Positions 17,561-28,048 of a stretch of 64,000 bases of DNA are shown here, piece after piece. The DNA comes from Undibacterium hunanense. Lineage in GTDB: Bacteria; Pseudomonadota; Gammaproteobacteria; Burkholderiales; Burkholderiaceae_D. The notes beneath the pieces are model-generated. The model saw only the letters and a list, made by a program, of their open reading frames with translations. It had not been told where the DNA came from and did no database searches. Position 1 is the first letter of the stretch. Every line of letters begins with the position of its first letter. The stretch covers positions 532,826 to 596,825 of the forward strand of contig NZ_JACOGF010000003.1 in NCBI RefSeq assembly GCF_014284335.1. Direction: 5' to 3'. The translations under genes were made by a program, and so were the position numbers.

Positions 17561-17619
17561 TTCTGTCCCCTTCTAATGATTATTCAGCTTAAGGTCAATA
17601 AAGCTTTAGGGAAGCAGCT

Positions 17620-18165
17620 TTATTTTGCCGCATGTAACTGCACCGGCCTTTGTTCTGGGTCAAACCAGTCACCTGTCATGCGCCAGTCACTGGTTTCCAG
17701 CTTGAGATGGAACAATTTGACAGACCCCGCAGTAAAATTAGCCAGGCTTTTCATATCCGCTTCATACATGCCGGGGCTGGTTTGCTGTAAAGGCAAACGC
17801 CGTATTACTTCGCTGACGGTATTGCCACCGGCTGCCGCATTGGCCAGGCTCAGTTGTATGGTATCGGGCAAACGTCCCTTGCCATTCAGTTGCAACAGCA
17901 TTTTGCCATTTGCAAAATCGGCCCTGATACTGGCTTGCAATTGCAATTCCCTGGCTTTGGCGTCGCGCTGTATGTCTTTATTGATCATCAGACCCTGCTT
18001 GTAATAATCTTCAGCGACGACCTTGTCGGCGCCGTGCATGGCGATATATCCGGTAATCAGACTGGCGCAGACCACGATGGCAGGCCCACCAGCTACCAGC
18101 AGCAGCCATGGTTCTTTGTACCAGGCATCATGGGTTTTCTTGAGAGGTAATAAAGCGGCGTCCAT
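17620..18165 (-). CDS. ccoH: FixH/CcoH, cbb3 oxidase assembly protein
   Basis: A 181-residue single-pass membrane protein. A membrane segment at about residues 20-42 (PWLLLVAGGPAIVVCASLIT) is followed by ADKVVAEDYYKQGLMIN, the FixH family hallmark. The periplasmic domain is beta-rich. FixH proteins are needed for stable cbb3 oxidase assembly. It is located nine bases after ccoG in the same direction, as in most ccoGHIS clusters. The partner genes ccoI and ccoS are not found in this window. Confidence 0.9.
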   Translation of the reverse strand: MDAALLPLKKTHDAWYKEPWLLLVAGGPAIVVCASLITGYIAMHGADKVVAEDYYKQGLMINKDIQRDAKARELQLQASIRADFANGKMLLQLNGKGRLPDTIQLSLANAAAGGNTVSEVIRRLPLQQTSPGMYEADMKSLANFTAGSVKLFHLKLETSDWRMTGDWFDPEQRPVQLHAAK

Positions 18166-18174
18166 GAATTTCTC

Positions 18175-19587
18175 CTATCGTGGAACAATAAATACAGCTT
18201 TTTCTGTGACATTGATTTCCGGCGCATCCAGGTCTTTGACGATGAAGCGTATGCGATTGGAGCCGGTTTCCAACACTCCGGCAGGAACACGCACCCTGAC
18301 AGGAAAAGCCTTGGTACTTGCCGCACCCATATCAATATCAACATTATTCAGGATGACCGCGCCAAGGGCACCCTTCACTTCTATACTGTAGCGGCGCGGT
18401 GATTCTTGCGTATTCATCACTTGCAGGCGGTAGACGTTTTCTATCGCACCGGTTTCGGTGATCTTCGGCATGCCACGATCACGTAACACATCCACTTTCA
18501 AAGGCATGTGCAATGCCAGCGAGATGGCAGCCAGCAAAATGATCAGGCCGAGTATGCTTCCATAGATCAGGGTACGCATGCGGAATACGCGTTTCCACAT
18601 GGCCTTGTCATCGAGTTTCCGGGTCAGGGCATGTTCAGTGGTATAGCGTATAAGTCCGCGCTCATAGCCCATTTTATCCATGACCTGATCACAGCCATCA
18701 ATGCAGGCACCACAGGCAATGCATTCATATTGCAAGCCGTTACGGATATCTATCCCGGTCGGGCAGACCTGCACACAAATGCCACAGTCAACACAGTCAC
18801 CCAGACCTGCTGACTTGTAATCGACTTTCTTGTTCCGGGATCCACGCGGATCACCACGGGCGGTGTCGTAAGTGACGATCAGCGTATCCTTGTCGAACAT
18901 GGCACTCTGGAAGCGCGCATAGGGACACATGTATTTGCAGACCTGTTCACGCATCCAGCCCGCATTGCCGTAAGTGGCAAAACCATAAAACAGAAACCAG
19001 AAGGTTTCCCATGGGCCCAGCGTGAAATCGCCAACGCCTGTTGCCAGTTCACGAATTGGCGTGAAATAACCGACGAAGGTAAAACCTGTCCACAGCGCCA
19101 GCGTAATCCATAGAAAATGCTTGATGAACTTCAATGAAAATTTGCGGGTTGACATGGGCGCTGCATCCAGCTTGATCCTGGCATTGCGCTCACCTTCTAT
19201 TTTCGCCTCTATCCACAAAAAAATCTCGGTGTAGACCGTTTGCGGACAGGCATATCCGCAAAACACGCGTCCGGCCACGGCAGTGAACAGGAACAGGCTC
19301 AACGCAGAAATCACCAGCAAGATCGCCAGATAAATAAAGTCCTGCGGCCACAGGACCAGGCCAAAGATATAAAACTTGCGCGCCACCAGATCGAACAGCA
19401 CTGCCTGCCTGTCATTCCAGCTCAGCCAGGCAGCGCCATAAAACAGGATCTGGGTAAAAAATACCAGCACCCAGCGCCAGGAAGAAAACCAGCCTTTCTG
19501 CGCACGCGGATAAATTTTCCGGCGTTCTTCAAACAAAGCCAATTCAGCTTCTTCTATAGGGACCGGAATGATGGGTATGTGCTTCAT
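18175..19587 (-). CDS. ccoG: CcoG/RdxA/FixG, membrane iron-sulfur protein for cbb3 oxidase
   Basis: A 470-residue polytopic protein. Cysteine motifs are CGYACPQTVY (about residue 110) and two ferredoxin-like sets, CVDCGICVQVCP and CIACGACIDGCD (about residues 260-310). About five hydrophobic segments are present, and the C-terminal domain is Ig-like (FixG_C). CcoG reduces copper for delivery to the oxidase in studied species. It lies between ccoP and fixH, as expected. The start ATG is 33 bases after ccoP. Confidence 0.95.
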   Translation of the reverse strand: MKHIPIIPVPIEEAELALFEERRKIYPRAQKGWFSSWRWVLVFFTQILFYGAAWLSWNDRQAVLFDLVARKFYIFGLVLWPQDFIYLAILLVISALSLFLFTAVAGRVFCGYACPQTVYTEIFLWIEAKIEGERNARIKLDAAPMSTRKFSLKFIKHFLWITLALWTGFTFVGYFTPIRELATGVGDFTLGPWETFWFLFYGFATYGNAGWMREQVCKYMCPYARFQSAMFDKDTLIVTYDTARGDPRGSRNKKVDYKSAGLGDCVDCGICVQVCPTGIDIRNGLQYECIACGACIDGCDQVMDKMGYERGLIRYTTEHALTRKLDDKAMWKRVFRMRTLIYGSILGLIILLAAISLALHMPLKVDVLRDRGMPKITETGAIENVYRLQVMNTQESPRRYSIEVKGALGAVILNNVDIDMGAASTKAFPVRVRVPAGVLETGSNRIRFIVKDLDAPEINVTEKAVFIVPR

Positions 19588-19620
19588 GTGATTCTTTTTT
19601 TATCCAGTTTTCTGTCTGCC

Positions 19621-20658
19621 TTATTTGGCTGACGATGCAAGCTCAGACGCACTGACCGCATTCGATGCAGCAACTGGTGCAGAGGTCGTAGCTATCTGCT
19701 GAATGGACCCAGTATCGGCACTGCTGACCTGCGCTGTCACGCCACTATTGGACAAACCCCATACATAGGCAGCCAGCAAATGTATCTTGCCTTCGCTCAG
19801 CAAGCTTTTATGGGCAGGCATCTGGTTGTTGCGGCCTTTGTTGATGGTTTCCATCACGGTTTCAATACCGCCGCCATACAGCCATACCTTGTCTGTCAGG
19901 TTAGGTGCACCCAGGGCCTGATTACCTTTGCCGTTGCCACCATGGCAGGCCGCACAGGCGGCAAACTTGGATTTGCCGATGGCTGCCTTGATGGGGTCAT
20001 GTGCAGATTCAGACAGGCTCAGAACATAGTTGGCGACATTCCGTACATCGTCGTCGGTGCCCAGCACCGCGCCCATAGGTGGCATCTGACCATGACGGCC
20101 TTCGCGTATGGTCGCCAGGATGGTTTGTGGATCACCGCCGTACAGCCAGTCTGTATCCGTCAGATTAGGATAGCCTTTTCCCCCCTGGGCATCAGAGCCA
20201 TGACATTGCGCGCAGGTATTGAGGAACAGGCGCTGACCAATTTCTCTGGCCTGTGGATCTTTGGCAACCGCTTTGATATCCATGGCCAGATACTTGTTGA
20301 AGATGGGACCATACTGCGCCTCGCCATCCTTCATTTCCTTTTCATAGGCACCGGCCTGACTCCAGCCGAATGTGCCCTGCCATTTACCAAAACCCGGATA
20401 CACAACCAGATACCCTGCACTGTAAATAACGGTCAGATAGAACAGCCACATCCACCATTTTGGCAGAGGGTTATTCTGTTCCATCAGGTCGCCGTCCCAG
20501 ACATGGCCGGTGGTTTCTGCCGGCAAGGGCTTGCCGTTACTACCGATTTTGACCTTGACCTTGGATTGCGACCACAACAGCAAGACGCAGGCCAGCATGG
20601 ACAAGGCCACAATTATGGCGATCCCTGTACTCCACCATTCGCTAAAAAAGTCTGCCAT
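19621..20658 (-). CDS. ccoP: cbb3 cytochrome oxidase subunit III (dihaem cytochrome c)
   Basis: A 345-residue subunit carrying two c-type haems that pass electrons to CcoO/CcoN. Two membrane segments (about 12-30 and 69-89) are followed by two cytochrome c domains with CAQCH (149-153) and CAACH (235-239). Met ligands are in GQMPPMG and NQMPAHK. The C-terminal 45 residues are Ala/Ser/Thr-rich and unusual in length. The two-helix N-terminus is the longer CcoP variant. The ccoQ stop is two bases upstream. Confidence 0.96.
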   Translation of the reverse strand: MADFFSEWWSTGIAIIVALSMLACVLLLWSQSKVKVKIGSNGKPLPAETTGHVWDGDLMEQNNPLPKWWMWLFYLTVIYSAGYLVVYPGFGKWQGTFGWSQAGAYEKEMKDGEAQYGPIFNKYLAMDIKAVAKDPQAREIGQRLFLNTCAQCHGSDAQGGKGYPNLTDTDWLYGGDPQTILATIREGRHGQMPPMGAVLGTDDDVRNVANYVLSLSESAHDPIKAAIGKSKFAACAACHGGNGKGNQALGAPNLTDKVWLYGGGIETVMETINKGRNNQMPAHKSLLSEGKIHLLAAYVWGLSNSGVTAQVSSADTGSIQQIATTSAPVAASNAVSASELASSAK

Positions 20659-20660
20659 GG

Positions 20661-20807
20661 CTAATTTCCATTCTCATTATCAATTGGCAAGCGCGCCAGT
20701 TTCTCGAATTTTTCCTTGTTACCAGAACTGAAAGCCCAGTAAAGAATGCCCAGGAAAACGATGAGACTGATGACCGTCACTACGCTGCTCAGTATTGTGA
20801 AATTCAT
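20661..20807 (-). CDS. ccoQ: cbb3 oxidase small subunit CcoQ
   Basis: A 48-residue membrane protein, found by reading the gap between ccoO and ccoP. It starts MNFTILSSVVTVISLIVF, a single membrane helix. LYWAF and a charged tail (KEKFEKLARLP) follow, which is the CcoQ/FixQ pattern. CcoQ stabilises the oxidase complex. A good ribosome-binding site (AGGGAGAAAT) precedes its ATG. It completes the ccoNOQP set. Confidence 0.92.
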   Translation of the reverse strand: MNFTILSSVVTVISLIVFLGILYWAFSSGNKEKFEKLARLPIDNENGN

Positions 20808-20855
20808 GTTATTTCTCCCTGAAAGGCTGAACCGTCATGGTTCAGCATTCCTGTA

Positions 20856-21476
20856 TCAATTTTTGTTCTTGATTGCTGTACCCAGCACTTGCAGATAGGC
20901 GATCAGCGCATCCAGTTCGGTCTTGTTGGCCAATTCACCAGGGCCGGCCTTGATCTGCTCTTCAGTGTAAGGAACACCCAGGGTTTTCATGGCTTGCAGT
21001 TTCGGCGTAATGGACACCGGGTCAAGCTGGGTTTTGGCCAGCCACGGATAAGCCGGCATGTTCGATTCCACCACCACGGAACGTGGATCATTCAAATGAT
21101 CCCTGTGCCAGTTGTCGCTATAGCGACCGCCTACACGCGCCAGATCAGGACCGGTACGCTTGCTGCCCCACTGGAAGGGATGGTCATACACCGATTCACC
21201 CGCGACAGAATAATGACCATAGCGTTCGGTTTCAGCGCGGAACGGACGTATCATTTGTGAATGGCAGCCATAGCAGCCTTCACGCAGATAAATATCCCTG
21301 CCGGCCAGTTGCAGCGGCGTGTAAGGCAGCATGCCCTGCACTGGCTGCGTGGTGGATTTCTGAAAGAACAGCGGAACGATTTCTACCAGGCCACCCAGAC
21401 TGATGGTCAGAATCACCAGCACCAGTAACAGGCCCACGTTGCGCTCAATCAGATCATGAGTAAAATTACGCATCAA
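20856..21476 (-). CDS. ccoO: cbb3 cytochrome oxidase subunit II (monohaem cytochrome c)
   Basis: A 206-residue subunit with an N-terminal membrane anchor (about residues 14-38) and one c-type haem site CYGCH (68-72), preceded by REG. The distal Met ligand is likely in SNMPAYPWL. It transfers electrons from CcoP to the catalytic subunit. The ribosome-binding site AAGGAG precedes the start, 32 bases after ccoN. Confidence 0.96.
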   Translation of the reverse strand: MMRNFTHDLIERNVGLLLVLVILTISLGGLVEIVPLFFQKSTTQPVQGMLPYTPLQLAGRDIYLREGCYGCHSQMIRPFRAETERYGHYSVAGESVYDHPFQWGSKRTGPDLARVGGRYSDNWHRDHLNDPRSVVVESNMPAYPWLAKTQLDPVSITPKLQAMKTLGVPYTEEQIKAGPGELANKTELDALIAYLQVLGTAIKNKN

Positions 21477-21508
21477 ATTTCTCCTTTGATTTCTCTGCTA
21501 TCTCTGAT

Positions 21509-22948
21509 TTATGCATGGGCCGCAGCAGCAGGCAATGCAGGAATCGCGTTGTTGACCGGCTTGGCAGCCATAAGCGTTTTTGCGACGTTATAAGCCATGA
21601 CCAGCATGCCACTCAGATACAGCAAACCACCAAGCATGCGTATCACATAGTAGGGATAGGTTGCCTTCACGGTTTCGACAAAGGAGTACGTCAGGGTGCC
21701 ATCCTCATTGACGGCACGCCACATCAGGCCCTGCATGACACCGGCAATCCACATGGATGCGATATACAGCACCACACCGATAGTCGCCACCCAAAAATGC
21801 ACTTCGATCAGGCGTTTGCTATACATCTGGGTCTGGCCAAACAGGCGTGGGATCAGGTAATACAAACTGCCGATGGTGATGAAACCTACCCAGCCCAACG
21901 CACCGGAGTGCACATGACCGACAGTCCAGTCCGTGTAGTGCGACAGGGCATTCACGGTTTTGATCGCCATCATCGGGCCTTCAAATGTAGACATGCCGTA
22001 GAAAGACAGCGATACGATCAGGAAGCGCAGGATAGGATCAGAACGCAGCTTGCTCCAGGCACCTGACAGTGTCATGATGCCGTTGACCATGCCACCCCAT
22101 GACGGTGCCAGCAGAATCAGCGAGAACAGCATGCCTATTGATTGAGCCCAGTCAGGCAAGGCGGTGTAATGCAGATGATGCGGGCCGGCCCACATGTAAG
22201 TGAAAATCAGGGCCCAGAAGTGGACGATGGACAAACGGTAAGAATAGACAGGACGCTCTATCTGTTTCGGGATGAAGTAATACATCATGCCCAGAAAGCC
22301 CGCCGTCAGGAAGAAACCCACTGCATTATGTCCGTACCACCATTGCACCATGGCGTCCTGCACGCCTGAATAGGCGGAATAGGATTTCATGAAAGACACA
22401 GGGATGGCAGCGCTGTTGACGATATGCAAAAGTGCAACCGCAATAATAAAGGCACCATAAAACCAGTTCGCCACATAGATGTGCTCTACTTTGCGCTTGA
22501 CCAGGGTGCCAAAGAACACCACCGCAAATGCGACCCAGACCACGGCGATCAGCAGATCGATAGGCCATTCCAGTTCGGCATATTCCTTACCCTGGGTATA
22601 ACCCATGGGCAGGCTGATGGCGGCCGCAACGATGACCAGTTGCCAGCCCCAGAAAGTGAATTCAGCCAGGCCGTCAGAAAACAGACGCACATTTGATGTG
22701 CGCTGGACGACATAATAGGAGGTCGCAAACAAGGCGCAACCACCAAAGGCAAAGATCACGGCATTGGTATGCAAGGGACGCAAACGTCCGTAGCTGAGCC
22801 ATGGTATTCCCCCGAGAAATTCCGGCCAGGCAAGTTGAGTTGCAATCACCACGCCCACAAGCATGCCGACTATTCCCCATACCACTGCCATGACAGAAAA
22901 TTGCCGTACAACCCGATAGTTGTATGTGTTTTCTTTAGTTATTGTCAT
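21509..22948 (-). CDS. ccoN: cbb3 cytochrome oxidase catalytic subunit I
   Basis: A 479-residue, roughly 12-helix haem-copper oxidase subunit that reduces oxygen at high affinity. Haem and copper ligands include His in PLHTNAVIF, in [10 protein letters not shown], the pair in GPHHLHYT, and [10 protein letters not shown]. The frame is open to 23020, but the ATG at 22948 ([11 protein letters not shown]) is the family start. It leads the operon ccoNOQP-ccoG-ccoH on the minus strand, with a perfect FNR box and -10 upstream, so it should be switched on by low oxygen. Confidence 0.97.
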   Translation of the reverse strand: MTITKENTYNYRVVRQFSVMAVVWGIVGMLVGVVIATQLAWPEFLGGIPWLSYGRLRPLHTNAVIFAFGGCALFATSYYVVQRTSNVRLFSDGLAEFTFWGWQLVIVAAAISLPMGYTQGKEYAELEWPIDLLIAVVWVAFAVVFFGTLVKRKVEHIYVANWFYGAFIIAVALLHIVNSAAIPVSFMKSYSAYSGVQDAMVQWWYGHNAVGFFLTAGFLGMMYYFIPKQIERPVYSYRLSIVHFWALIFTYMWAGPHHLHYTALPDWAQSIGMLFSLILLAPSWGGMVNGIMTLSGAWSKLRSDPILRFLIVSLSFYGMSTFEGPMMAIKTVNALSHYTDWTVGHVHSGALGWVGFITIGSLYYLIPRLFGQTQMYSKRLIEVHFWVATIGVVLYIASMWIAGVMQGLMWRAVNEDGTLTYSFVETVKATYPYYVIRMLGGLLYLSGMLVMAYNVAKTLMAAKPVNNAIPALPAAAAHA

Positions 22949-22978
22949 GATCTCACTCTGTTGTAAAAATACAGGGCA

Positions 22979-23020
22979 AGAATAACAACCGCACTGCCGG
23001 GCTACATTGATACATATCAA
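22979..23020 (-). promoter_or_regulatory. Class II FNR promoter of the cco operon
   Basis: TTGATACATATCAA (23007-23020) is a perfect ten-of-ten FNR/Anr box. On the minus strand a TATTCT hexamer reads from 22984 to 22979. With the start at about 22972, the box centre is at -41.5, the class II position. The ccoN ATG lies 24 bases further on. Confidence 0.85.
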
Positions 23021-23093
23021 ACGTAACCGGATTCAAAGTCGATTGCACATGAAACACAACACCGGCACGGCAATAACTAATTTTGGAGATAAA

Positions 23094-23118
23094 AAAAGAC
23101 ACCCGAAGGTGTCTTTTT
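23094..23118 (-). terminator. Rho-independent terminator of ppiD
   Basis: The stem AAAGACACC / GGTGTCTTT with loop CGAA is flanked by A and T runs on either side. It lies 80 bases past the ppiD stop and separates ppiD from the cco promoter. Confidence 0.85.
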
Positions 23119-23200
23119 AGTACGAAAAACGCTGACTGCTCTTAGTAGTTACAGTAGTTGCCAGTCGTTGTTAATCGCTTTTAATCTCTATTAATCACTA

Positions 23201-25126
23201 TTATTGCGCTGTCGTGGCAGGTGCAGCCAAAGCCGCCTTGTTCACTGTCACCTTGGCTTTTTGCTTCAAAACGTCGATGTAGGAATACAGATTTTGCTGT
23301 GCGAGTATATTCGCCTGCTGCTGTGCTTCCGCAGTGCGTCTTGCCTGGTCTGGTGTACCAGCGCTGACCTTGGAAATACGGAACACGATATAACCTGCAT
23401 CACCCAGGCTGGTGCCGACAAACGCCGGCAGTTTGCTGGTATCAGCACGCATCAGATCGACGAAGGCAAGGTCTGGAATATCCTGATTTTTCAGACGCGA
23501 CACCACTTTGGATTCAGTGAACCCTGCGGTGGAATCAGCAGCCTTCAGTGCTGCCAGTTTTTCCTTGCCTTCTTTTTCAGCCAGTGCAGCAGCTTCTTTA
23601 TGTGTGACCTGGGCAACAATGGATGCCTTTACTTCATCAAACGGACGCCTGGATGCCGCTTTGTATTCCACGATACGACCAGCCATCAAAGTATTCGGCG
23701 CCACTTCCACTGCTTCTGTATTGTGCTTTTTCTTCACTACGTCGTCAGCAAAAATTGCTTTCAAAAACTTGGCATTATTGGTTTCCACCGTCGCTGGCAC
23801 ACCTGGCTTGCTTTGACGTGTCAAGCCACTTGCGGTTTCTATCTTCAGCTTCAGTTTTTCTGCAACTGGCTTCAGGCTGTCTGGCTGTTCATAGACCAGA
23901 TTACCAAAGGCTTCAGCAGCTTCAGCATAGGCTTTGCCTGCCTTCTGTTTTTTGATGTCAGCCGTGATTTGCGGTTTGACTTCATCCAGTGTCTTGATCG
24001 CCGCTGGCTTGATGCCAGTCACCATAATGATGTGGTAACCAAAGTCGGTCTGCACCGGATCACTGATTTCGCCTTGCTTCAGTTTGAATGCTGTTTCATC
24101 AAACTGCTTGACCATTGCACCGTGACCAAAAAAGTCCAGATCCCCACCTTTTTCGGCAGAACCAGGATCCTGGGAATTTTCCTTGGCCAGTTTGGCAAAG
24201 TCTTCCGGCTTTTTACGCAACTGCGCCAGGATGCCATCGATCTTTTCTTTTGCCTTGGCCTTGTCAGCACTGCTGCTGTCCTTGCCTGCTGCAATCAGAA
24301 TATGGCTGGCACGGCGCTGTTCATCTGTACCGTAGAGTTTCTTGTTTTGTTCATAGTAAGACTGCACATCAGCATCAGATACCGTTACCTGTGCTGCCAG
24401 TGCCTCACTATTCAGAATCACATACTCAGCATTGATCTGTTCAGGAATTTCATACTGCGCAGAATTCTTGTCGTAGTAAGCTTTCAGCATGTCATCGGTG
24501 ATTTTGACGCGGGATGCGAAATCATCACTCTTCAACATCATTGCCTGCACTTCACGCTCCTGCTCATTGATGGCTGACAGGCGCTCGGTAACGGCTTTAG
24601 GTACGAAAGCGCTGCCCTGTACGGCACTCAGCAATTGCTGCAATGTCATGTCCTGACGCAGGCGTTGCTCATATCCGGCCGGGCTCAAACCCTGTGCTGC
24701 CAGCAAGCTCTTGTAGCGCTCCGTATCAAAAGTGCCATCTGCCTTGGTCAGGCCGGATTCTTTCAAAATTGTCTGCTGCAGGGTCGCATCAGAAATCATG
24801 AGCTTCTTGCGCACCACTTCGGCAGTCATGGCCTTGCGGGCAATCAACTCATCGAGGATGTTTTGCTTGGCTTCAGGCGTACTCAGCAATTTGGAATCAA
24901 ACTGCGGGCCATACATCTGACGCAAACGGTCGAGCTGGTCACGCGTTGCCTGATCCAGTTCCGACTGTGTGACGGAGGTGCCAGCAACGGTCGCAACAGC
25001 AGTATCACCACCACGCGAACGGGTATAACTTTCTATGCCGAAAAATGCAAAGGAAGGAAAAATGATCAGCAGCAAAAGAAATTGCATCAACCGCTGATGG
25101 GTACGAATATATTCAAACATGTTCAA
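23201..25126 (-). CDS. ppiD: PpiD, membrane-anchored periplasmic chaperone/prolyl isomerase
   Basis: A 641-residue protein anchored at the inner membrane and facing the periplasm, where PpiD assists proteins leaving the Sec translocon. One membrane helix (about residues 14-32, [18 protein letters not shown]) is followed by a SurA-like N-terminal chaperone region. A central parvulin domain (about 265-365) contains [25 protein letters not shown] and GYHIIMVTG. The C-terminal helical region and a short Ala/Thr tail complete it. Its position after hupB and the two tRNAs is the common proteobacterial order. Confidence 0.93.
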   Translation of the reverse strand: MNMFEYIRTHQRLMQFLLLLIIFPSFAFFGIESYTRSRGGDTAVATVAGTSVTQSELDQATRDQLDRLRQMYGPQFDSKLLSTPEAKQNILDELIARKAMTAEVVRKKLMISDATLQQTILKESGLTKADGTFDTERYKSLLAAQGLSPAGYEQRLRQDMTLQQLLSAVQGSAFVPKAVTERLSAINEQEREVQAMMLKSDDFASRVKITDDMLKAYYDKNSAQYEIPEQINAEYVILNSEALAAQVTVSDADVQSYYEQNKKLYGTDEQRRASHILIAAGKDSSSADKAKAKEKIDGILAQLRKKPEDFAKLAKENSQDPGSAEKGGDLDFFGHGAMVKQFDETAFKLKQGEISDPVQTDFGYHIIMVTGIKPAAIKTLDEVKPQITADIKKQKAGKAYAEAAEAFGNLVYEQPDSLKPVAEKLKLKIETASGLTRQSKPGVPATVETNNAKFLKAIFADDVVKKKHNTEAVEVAPNTLMAGRIVEYKAASRRPFDEVKASIVAQVTHKEAAALAEKEGKEKLAALKAADSTAGFTESKVVSRLKNQDIPDLAFVDLMRADTSKLPAFVGTSLGDAGYIVFRISKVSAGTPDQARRTAEAQQQANILAQQNLYSYIDVLKQKAKVTVNKAALAAPATTAQ

Positions 25127-25165
25127 CCGATCACATGGCTAAGTATGACAAAACGCTCACGAATA

Positions 25166-25194
25166 CAAAAAAAGGCGAACTTTCGTTCGCCTTT
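25166..25194 (-). terminator. Terminator of the hupB-tRNA transcript
   Basis: AAAAGGCGAAC / GTTCGCCTTTT forms an 11-pair stem that on the minus strand runs into seven Ts. It is placed just after tRNA-Asp and before ppiD. Confidence 0.85.
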
Positions 25195-25203
25195 TCGATT
25201 TTC

Positions 25204-25280
25204 TGGCGGAGCGGACGGGGCTCGAACCCGCGACCCCCGGCGTGACAGGCCGGTATTCTAACCAACTGAACTACCACTCC
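25204..25280 (-). tRNA. tRNA-Asp (anticodon GTC)
   Basis: A 77-nt tRNA with encoded CCA end. The acceptor arms are GGAGTGG / CCGCTCC (with a G-T pair). The anticodon loop is CTGTCAC with GTC, and the T-arm is CGGGTTCGAGCCCG. It is in tandem with tRNA-Val. Confidence 0.96.
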
Positions 25281-25306
25281 TTTTTTACTGCCTTATGTTT
25301 GCTGTG

Positions 25307-25382
25307 TGGTGGGCGCTGAGAGGCTCGAACTCCCGACCTAAGCCTTGTAAGGGCTCCGCTCTACCAACTGAGCTAAGCGCCC
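25307..25382 (-). tRNA. tRNA-Val (anticodon TAC)
   Basis: A 76-nt tRNA with encoded CCA. The acceptor is GGGCGCT / AGCGCCC, the D-arm is AGCTCAGTTGGTAGAGC-like, the anticodon is TAC, and the T-arm has loop TTCGAGC. It lies between hupB and tRNA-Asp. Confidence 0.96.
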
Positions 25383-25433
25383 CACTCGTACAATCAAACA
25401 CCGTAGCGCTAGTCACCGCGCCACGAAAGAGCA

Positions 25434-25706
25434 TTAGTTTACCGCATCTTTCAATGCTTTGCCAGGTTTAAATTTAGGAACCTTGGCAGATTTGATCTTG
25501 ATGGCTTCGCCAGTACGTGGGTTACGGCCAGTTCTGGCAGCACGTTTACCGACGGAAAAAGTACCAAAACCAACCAGCGTTACTGTACCGTTTTTCTTCA
25601 AGGTCGATTTTACTGCACCAATCAGGGCATCCAGCGCACGCGACGAAGCCGCTTTAGAGATATCCGCTGTTTTAGCAATATGATCGATCAACTCAGTCTT
25701 GTTCAC
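25434..25706 (-). CDS. hupB: DNA-binding protein HU (beta type)
   Basis: A 90-residue histone-like protein that bends DNA and shapes the nucleoid. It starts [12 protein letters not shown]. The HU signature [21 protein letters not shown] includes the arm with Arg-Asn-Pro that inserts into DNA. The length is exactly that of HU. The ribosome-binding site is GAGGGGG. In most relatives lon lies immediately upstream of this gene; here it does not. Confidence 0.97.
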   Translation of the reverse strand: MNKTELIDHIAKTADISKAASSRALDALIGAVKSTLKKNGTVTLVGFGTFSVGKRAARTGRNPRTGEAIKIKSAKVPKFKPGKALKDAVN

Positions 25707-26212
25707 TTATAGCCCCCTCACAAAAATTTGAATTTCGCAATGATGTATTCGATTATTTTATTGGTCGTGCAAGCATCACCGCCAGCAGGAAATCTGCATC
25801 CGGTATTAGAGCAAGCCGTAAAGCCTTGTGTCAAGCGGTTTGCACGCTTTCTGACCAAGTTTGGCGAAATGTGATTTACTTATTCGTTTTTTCAGCTTGC
25901 TGACGGTAAAGTTACTGTGCAAAAAATCAGTTAGCTGCGCGTTTTTGCTATATGGAAAAGCTACCCGCTTTGCCATACTGATTTAGAATATGACAGACCT
26001 GAAAAACAAGAGCCAGAAATCAATGAGACCCGGAAGCGCATCTGCCGCCCATCCTTCATGCAGACAGCAAGCCGCAACCCTATTCCTTCCTGGGTATATA
26101 GTATGGCTTTAAGTTATAGGCAAAATTCAGTTCCATGCATGATGTGCCAACCAGCACACAGACACTGACATCGCCTGATCACCACACCATTCACCTCTAT
26201 TCACATCAGATA
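25707..26212. other. Intergenic region between divergent hupB and nadB
   Basis: About 500 bases holding the promoters of both genes. No coding potential, tRNA or clear hairpin was seen. A TTGCAC hexamer facing hupB is near 25767 but its -10 is weak. No remnant of lon was recognised by eye. Confidence 0.5.
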
Positions 26213-27820
26213 ATGAAGAATTTTGACGTAGCAATTGTTGGTAGCGGACTTGCCGGTCTGTCTGTCGCCCTGCATCTGGCGCAGACACGTAAAGTCGCCA
26301 TCATTTCCAAACGCGAATTACTCGACGGTGCCAGTAACTGGGCACAGGGTGGTATCGCAGCCGTACTTGATTCGCATGACAGCCATGAACAACATATTTC
26401 CGACACGCTGATTGCAGGCGGCGGACTATGTGACGAAGGTGCAACCCGCTATATCATCGAACACGGTCGTGAAGCCATAGACTGGCTGATAGAGCAAGGC
26501 GTTCCCTTTACCCGCGATGAAGAAGCAGAACTCGGCTTTCACCTGACCCGTGAAGGCGGGCATAGCCAGCGCCGCATCATTCATGCTGCAGATGCGACAG
26601 GTCATGCGGTCCAGGTCACACTGGAACAAAAGGTACGCAATCACCCCAATATCAGCCTGTTTGAACATCACTATGCAATCGATGTCATCACTTCGGCCAA
26701 GCTGGGCGACACCTCACCCACACCTCACTGTCTGGGCTTGTACGTGCAGGACGTTAAAACCGGTGAAGTACATACCTTCGCCGCCCAGCACACGGTGATG
26801 GCAACCGGTGGTGCCGGCAAGGTTTATCTGTACACCACCAACCCGGACACAGCTACCGGCGACGGCATCGCCATGGCATGGCGTGCTGGCTGCCGGGTAG
26901 GCAATATGGAATTCATACAGTTTCACCCGACCTGCCTCTACCACCCTTTTGCCAAATCATTCCTGATTACCGAAGCAGTACGTGGCGAAGGCGGCGTATT
27001 GAAATTACCAGCCGAAGCCGGCGCATCCGCCGGCAAACGCTTCATGACCAGTCATGATGAGCGCATGGAACTGGCACCACGCGATGTGGTCGCCCGCGCC
27101 ATCGACTTTGAAATGAAAAAACGCGGCCTGGATTATGTCGAACTTGACATTAGTCACCAGCCGCCGGAATTCCTGAAAGAACATTTCCCCACCATCTATG
27201 CACGCTGCCTGGAACTGGGCATAGACATCACCAAACAGGGCATACCGGTCGTGCCTGCGGTCCATTTTACCTGCGGTGGCGTGGTGACTGATACCGATGG
27301 CCGCACCGATCTGCCTGGCTTGTATGCCGTAGGTGAAACTGCCTATACTGGTCTGCATGGCGCCAATCGCCTGGCCAGCAATTCTTTGCTGGAATGCCTG
27401 GTAGTTGGCCGCGCTGCTGCCAAACATATCGAAGCACAAGAACGCTCCAGCGTGATTGCCTTGCCGGACTGGGATGAAAGCCGCGTATCCGATGCCGATG
27501 AAGAAGTCGTCATCGCCAATAACTGGGATGAATTACGTCGCTTCATGTGGAACTATGTCGGCATCGTGCGCACCACCAAACGACTGGAACGCGCCAAGCA
27601 CCGCATACGCTTGCTGAAGGAAGAAATAGACGAATATTATGCCAACTTCCGCATCACGAATAACCTGCTGGAGTTACGCAACCTGGTGGAAGTCGCCTCA
27701 CTGATCGTCAATAGCGCGCTGTCGCGCCGAGAAAGCCGTGGCCTGCATTTCAGTCGCGACTACCCGGATACCCTGCCCAAAGCCCTGCCTACGGTACTCT
27801 CGCCCAAGCGCAAAAAATAA
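26213..27820 (+). CDS. nadB: L-aspartate oxidase
   Basis: FAD enzyme that oxidises aspartate to iminoaspartate, the first step of bacterial NAD synthesis. It has a GxGxxG flavin site in [17 protein letters not shown], the [11 protein letters not shown] loop, [19 protein letters not shown] substrate residues, and the [10 protein letters not shown] and [15 protein letters not shown] motifs. The 535-residue length is typical. The frame extends upstream to 26135, but the ATG at 26213 places the Rossmann motif at the usual distance. Its partners nadC and nadA lie 5.6 kb away on the opposite strand, beyond an ABC efflux operon. Confidence 0.95.
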   Translation: MKNFDVAIVGSGLAGLSVALHLAQTRKVAIISKRELLDGASNWAQGGIAAVLDSHDSHEQHISDTLIAGGGLCDEGATRYIIEHGREAIDWLIEQGVPFTRDEEAELGFHLTREGGHSQRRIIHAADATGHAVQVTLEQKVRNHPNISLFEHHYAIDVITSAKLGDTSPTPHCLGLYVQDVKTGEVHTFAAQHTVMATGGAGKVYLYTTNPDTATGDGIAMAWRAGCRVGNMEFIQFHPTCLYHPFAKSFLITEAVRGEGGVLKLPAEAGASAGKRFMTSHDERMELAPRDVVARAIDFEMKKRGLDYVELDISHQPPEFLKEHFPTIYARCLELGIDITKQGIPVVPAVHFTCGGVVTDTDGRTDLPGLYAVGETAYTGLHGANRLASNSLLECLVVGRAAAKHIEAQERSSVIALPDWDESRVSDADEEVVIANNWDELRRFMWNYVGIVRTTKRLERAKHRIRLLKEEIDEYYANFRITNNLLELRNLVEVASLIVNSALSRRESRGLHFSRDYPDTLPKALPTVLSPKRKK

Positions 27821-27834
27821 GTCGCACCGGCCTC

Positions 27835-27868
27835 GCCATCAAGTTGCGTGCTTGCGCATCTTGATGGC
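27835..27868. repeat. Inverted repeat after nadB
   Basis: GCCATCAAG and CTTGATGGC form a nine-pair stem with a partly self-pairing 16-base loop (GCG/CGC). It is 14 bases after the nadB stop. There is no T-run, so it is not a standard terminator. Confidence 0.55.
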
Positions 27869-28048
27869 AACATCACCAGCTCCCCCGCCCTCAGTCATCT
27901 GATTTTTTATCGCGCAAGCGGATAGACGTTTGACAAATAAACTTGGCACAGTGATACTGCCCGACGCCGCCTTTATTTCATGCCTTGTATCGCAAAAAAG
28001 TGAAGCATTACGGTCAGACTGATTGTCCATACACAGATAAAAATTCGA

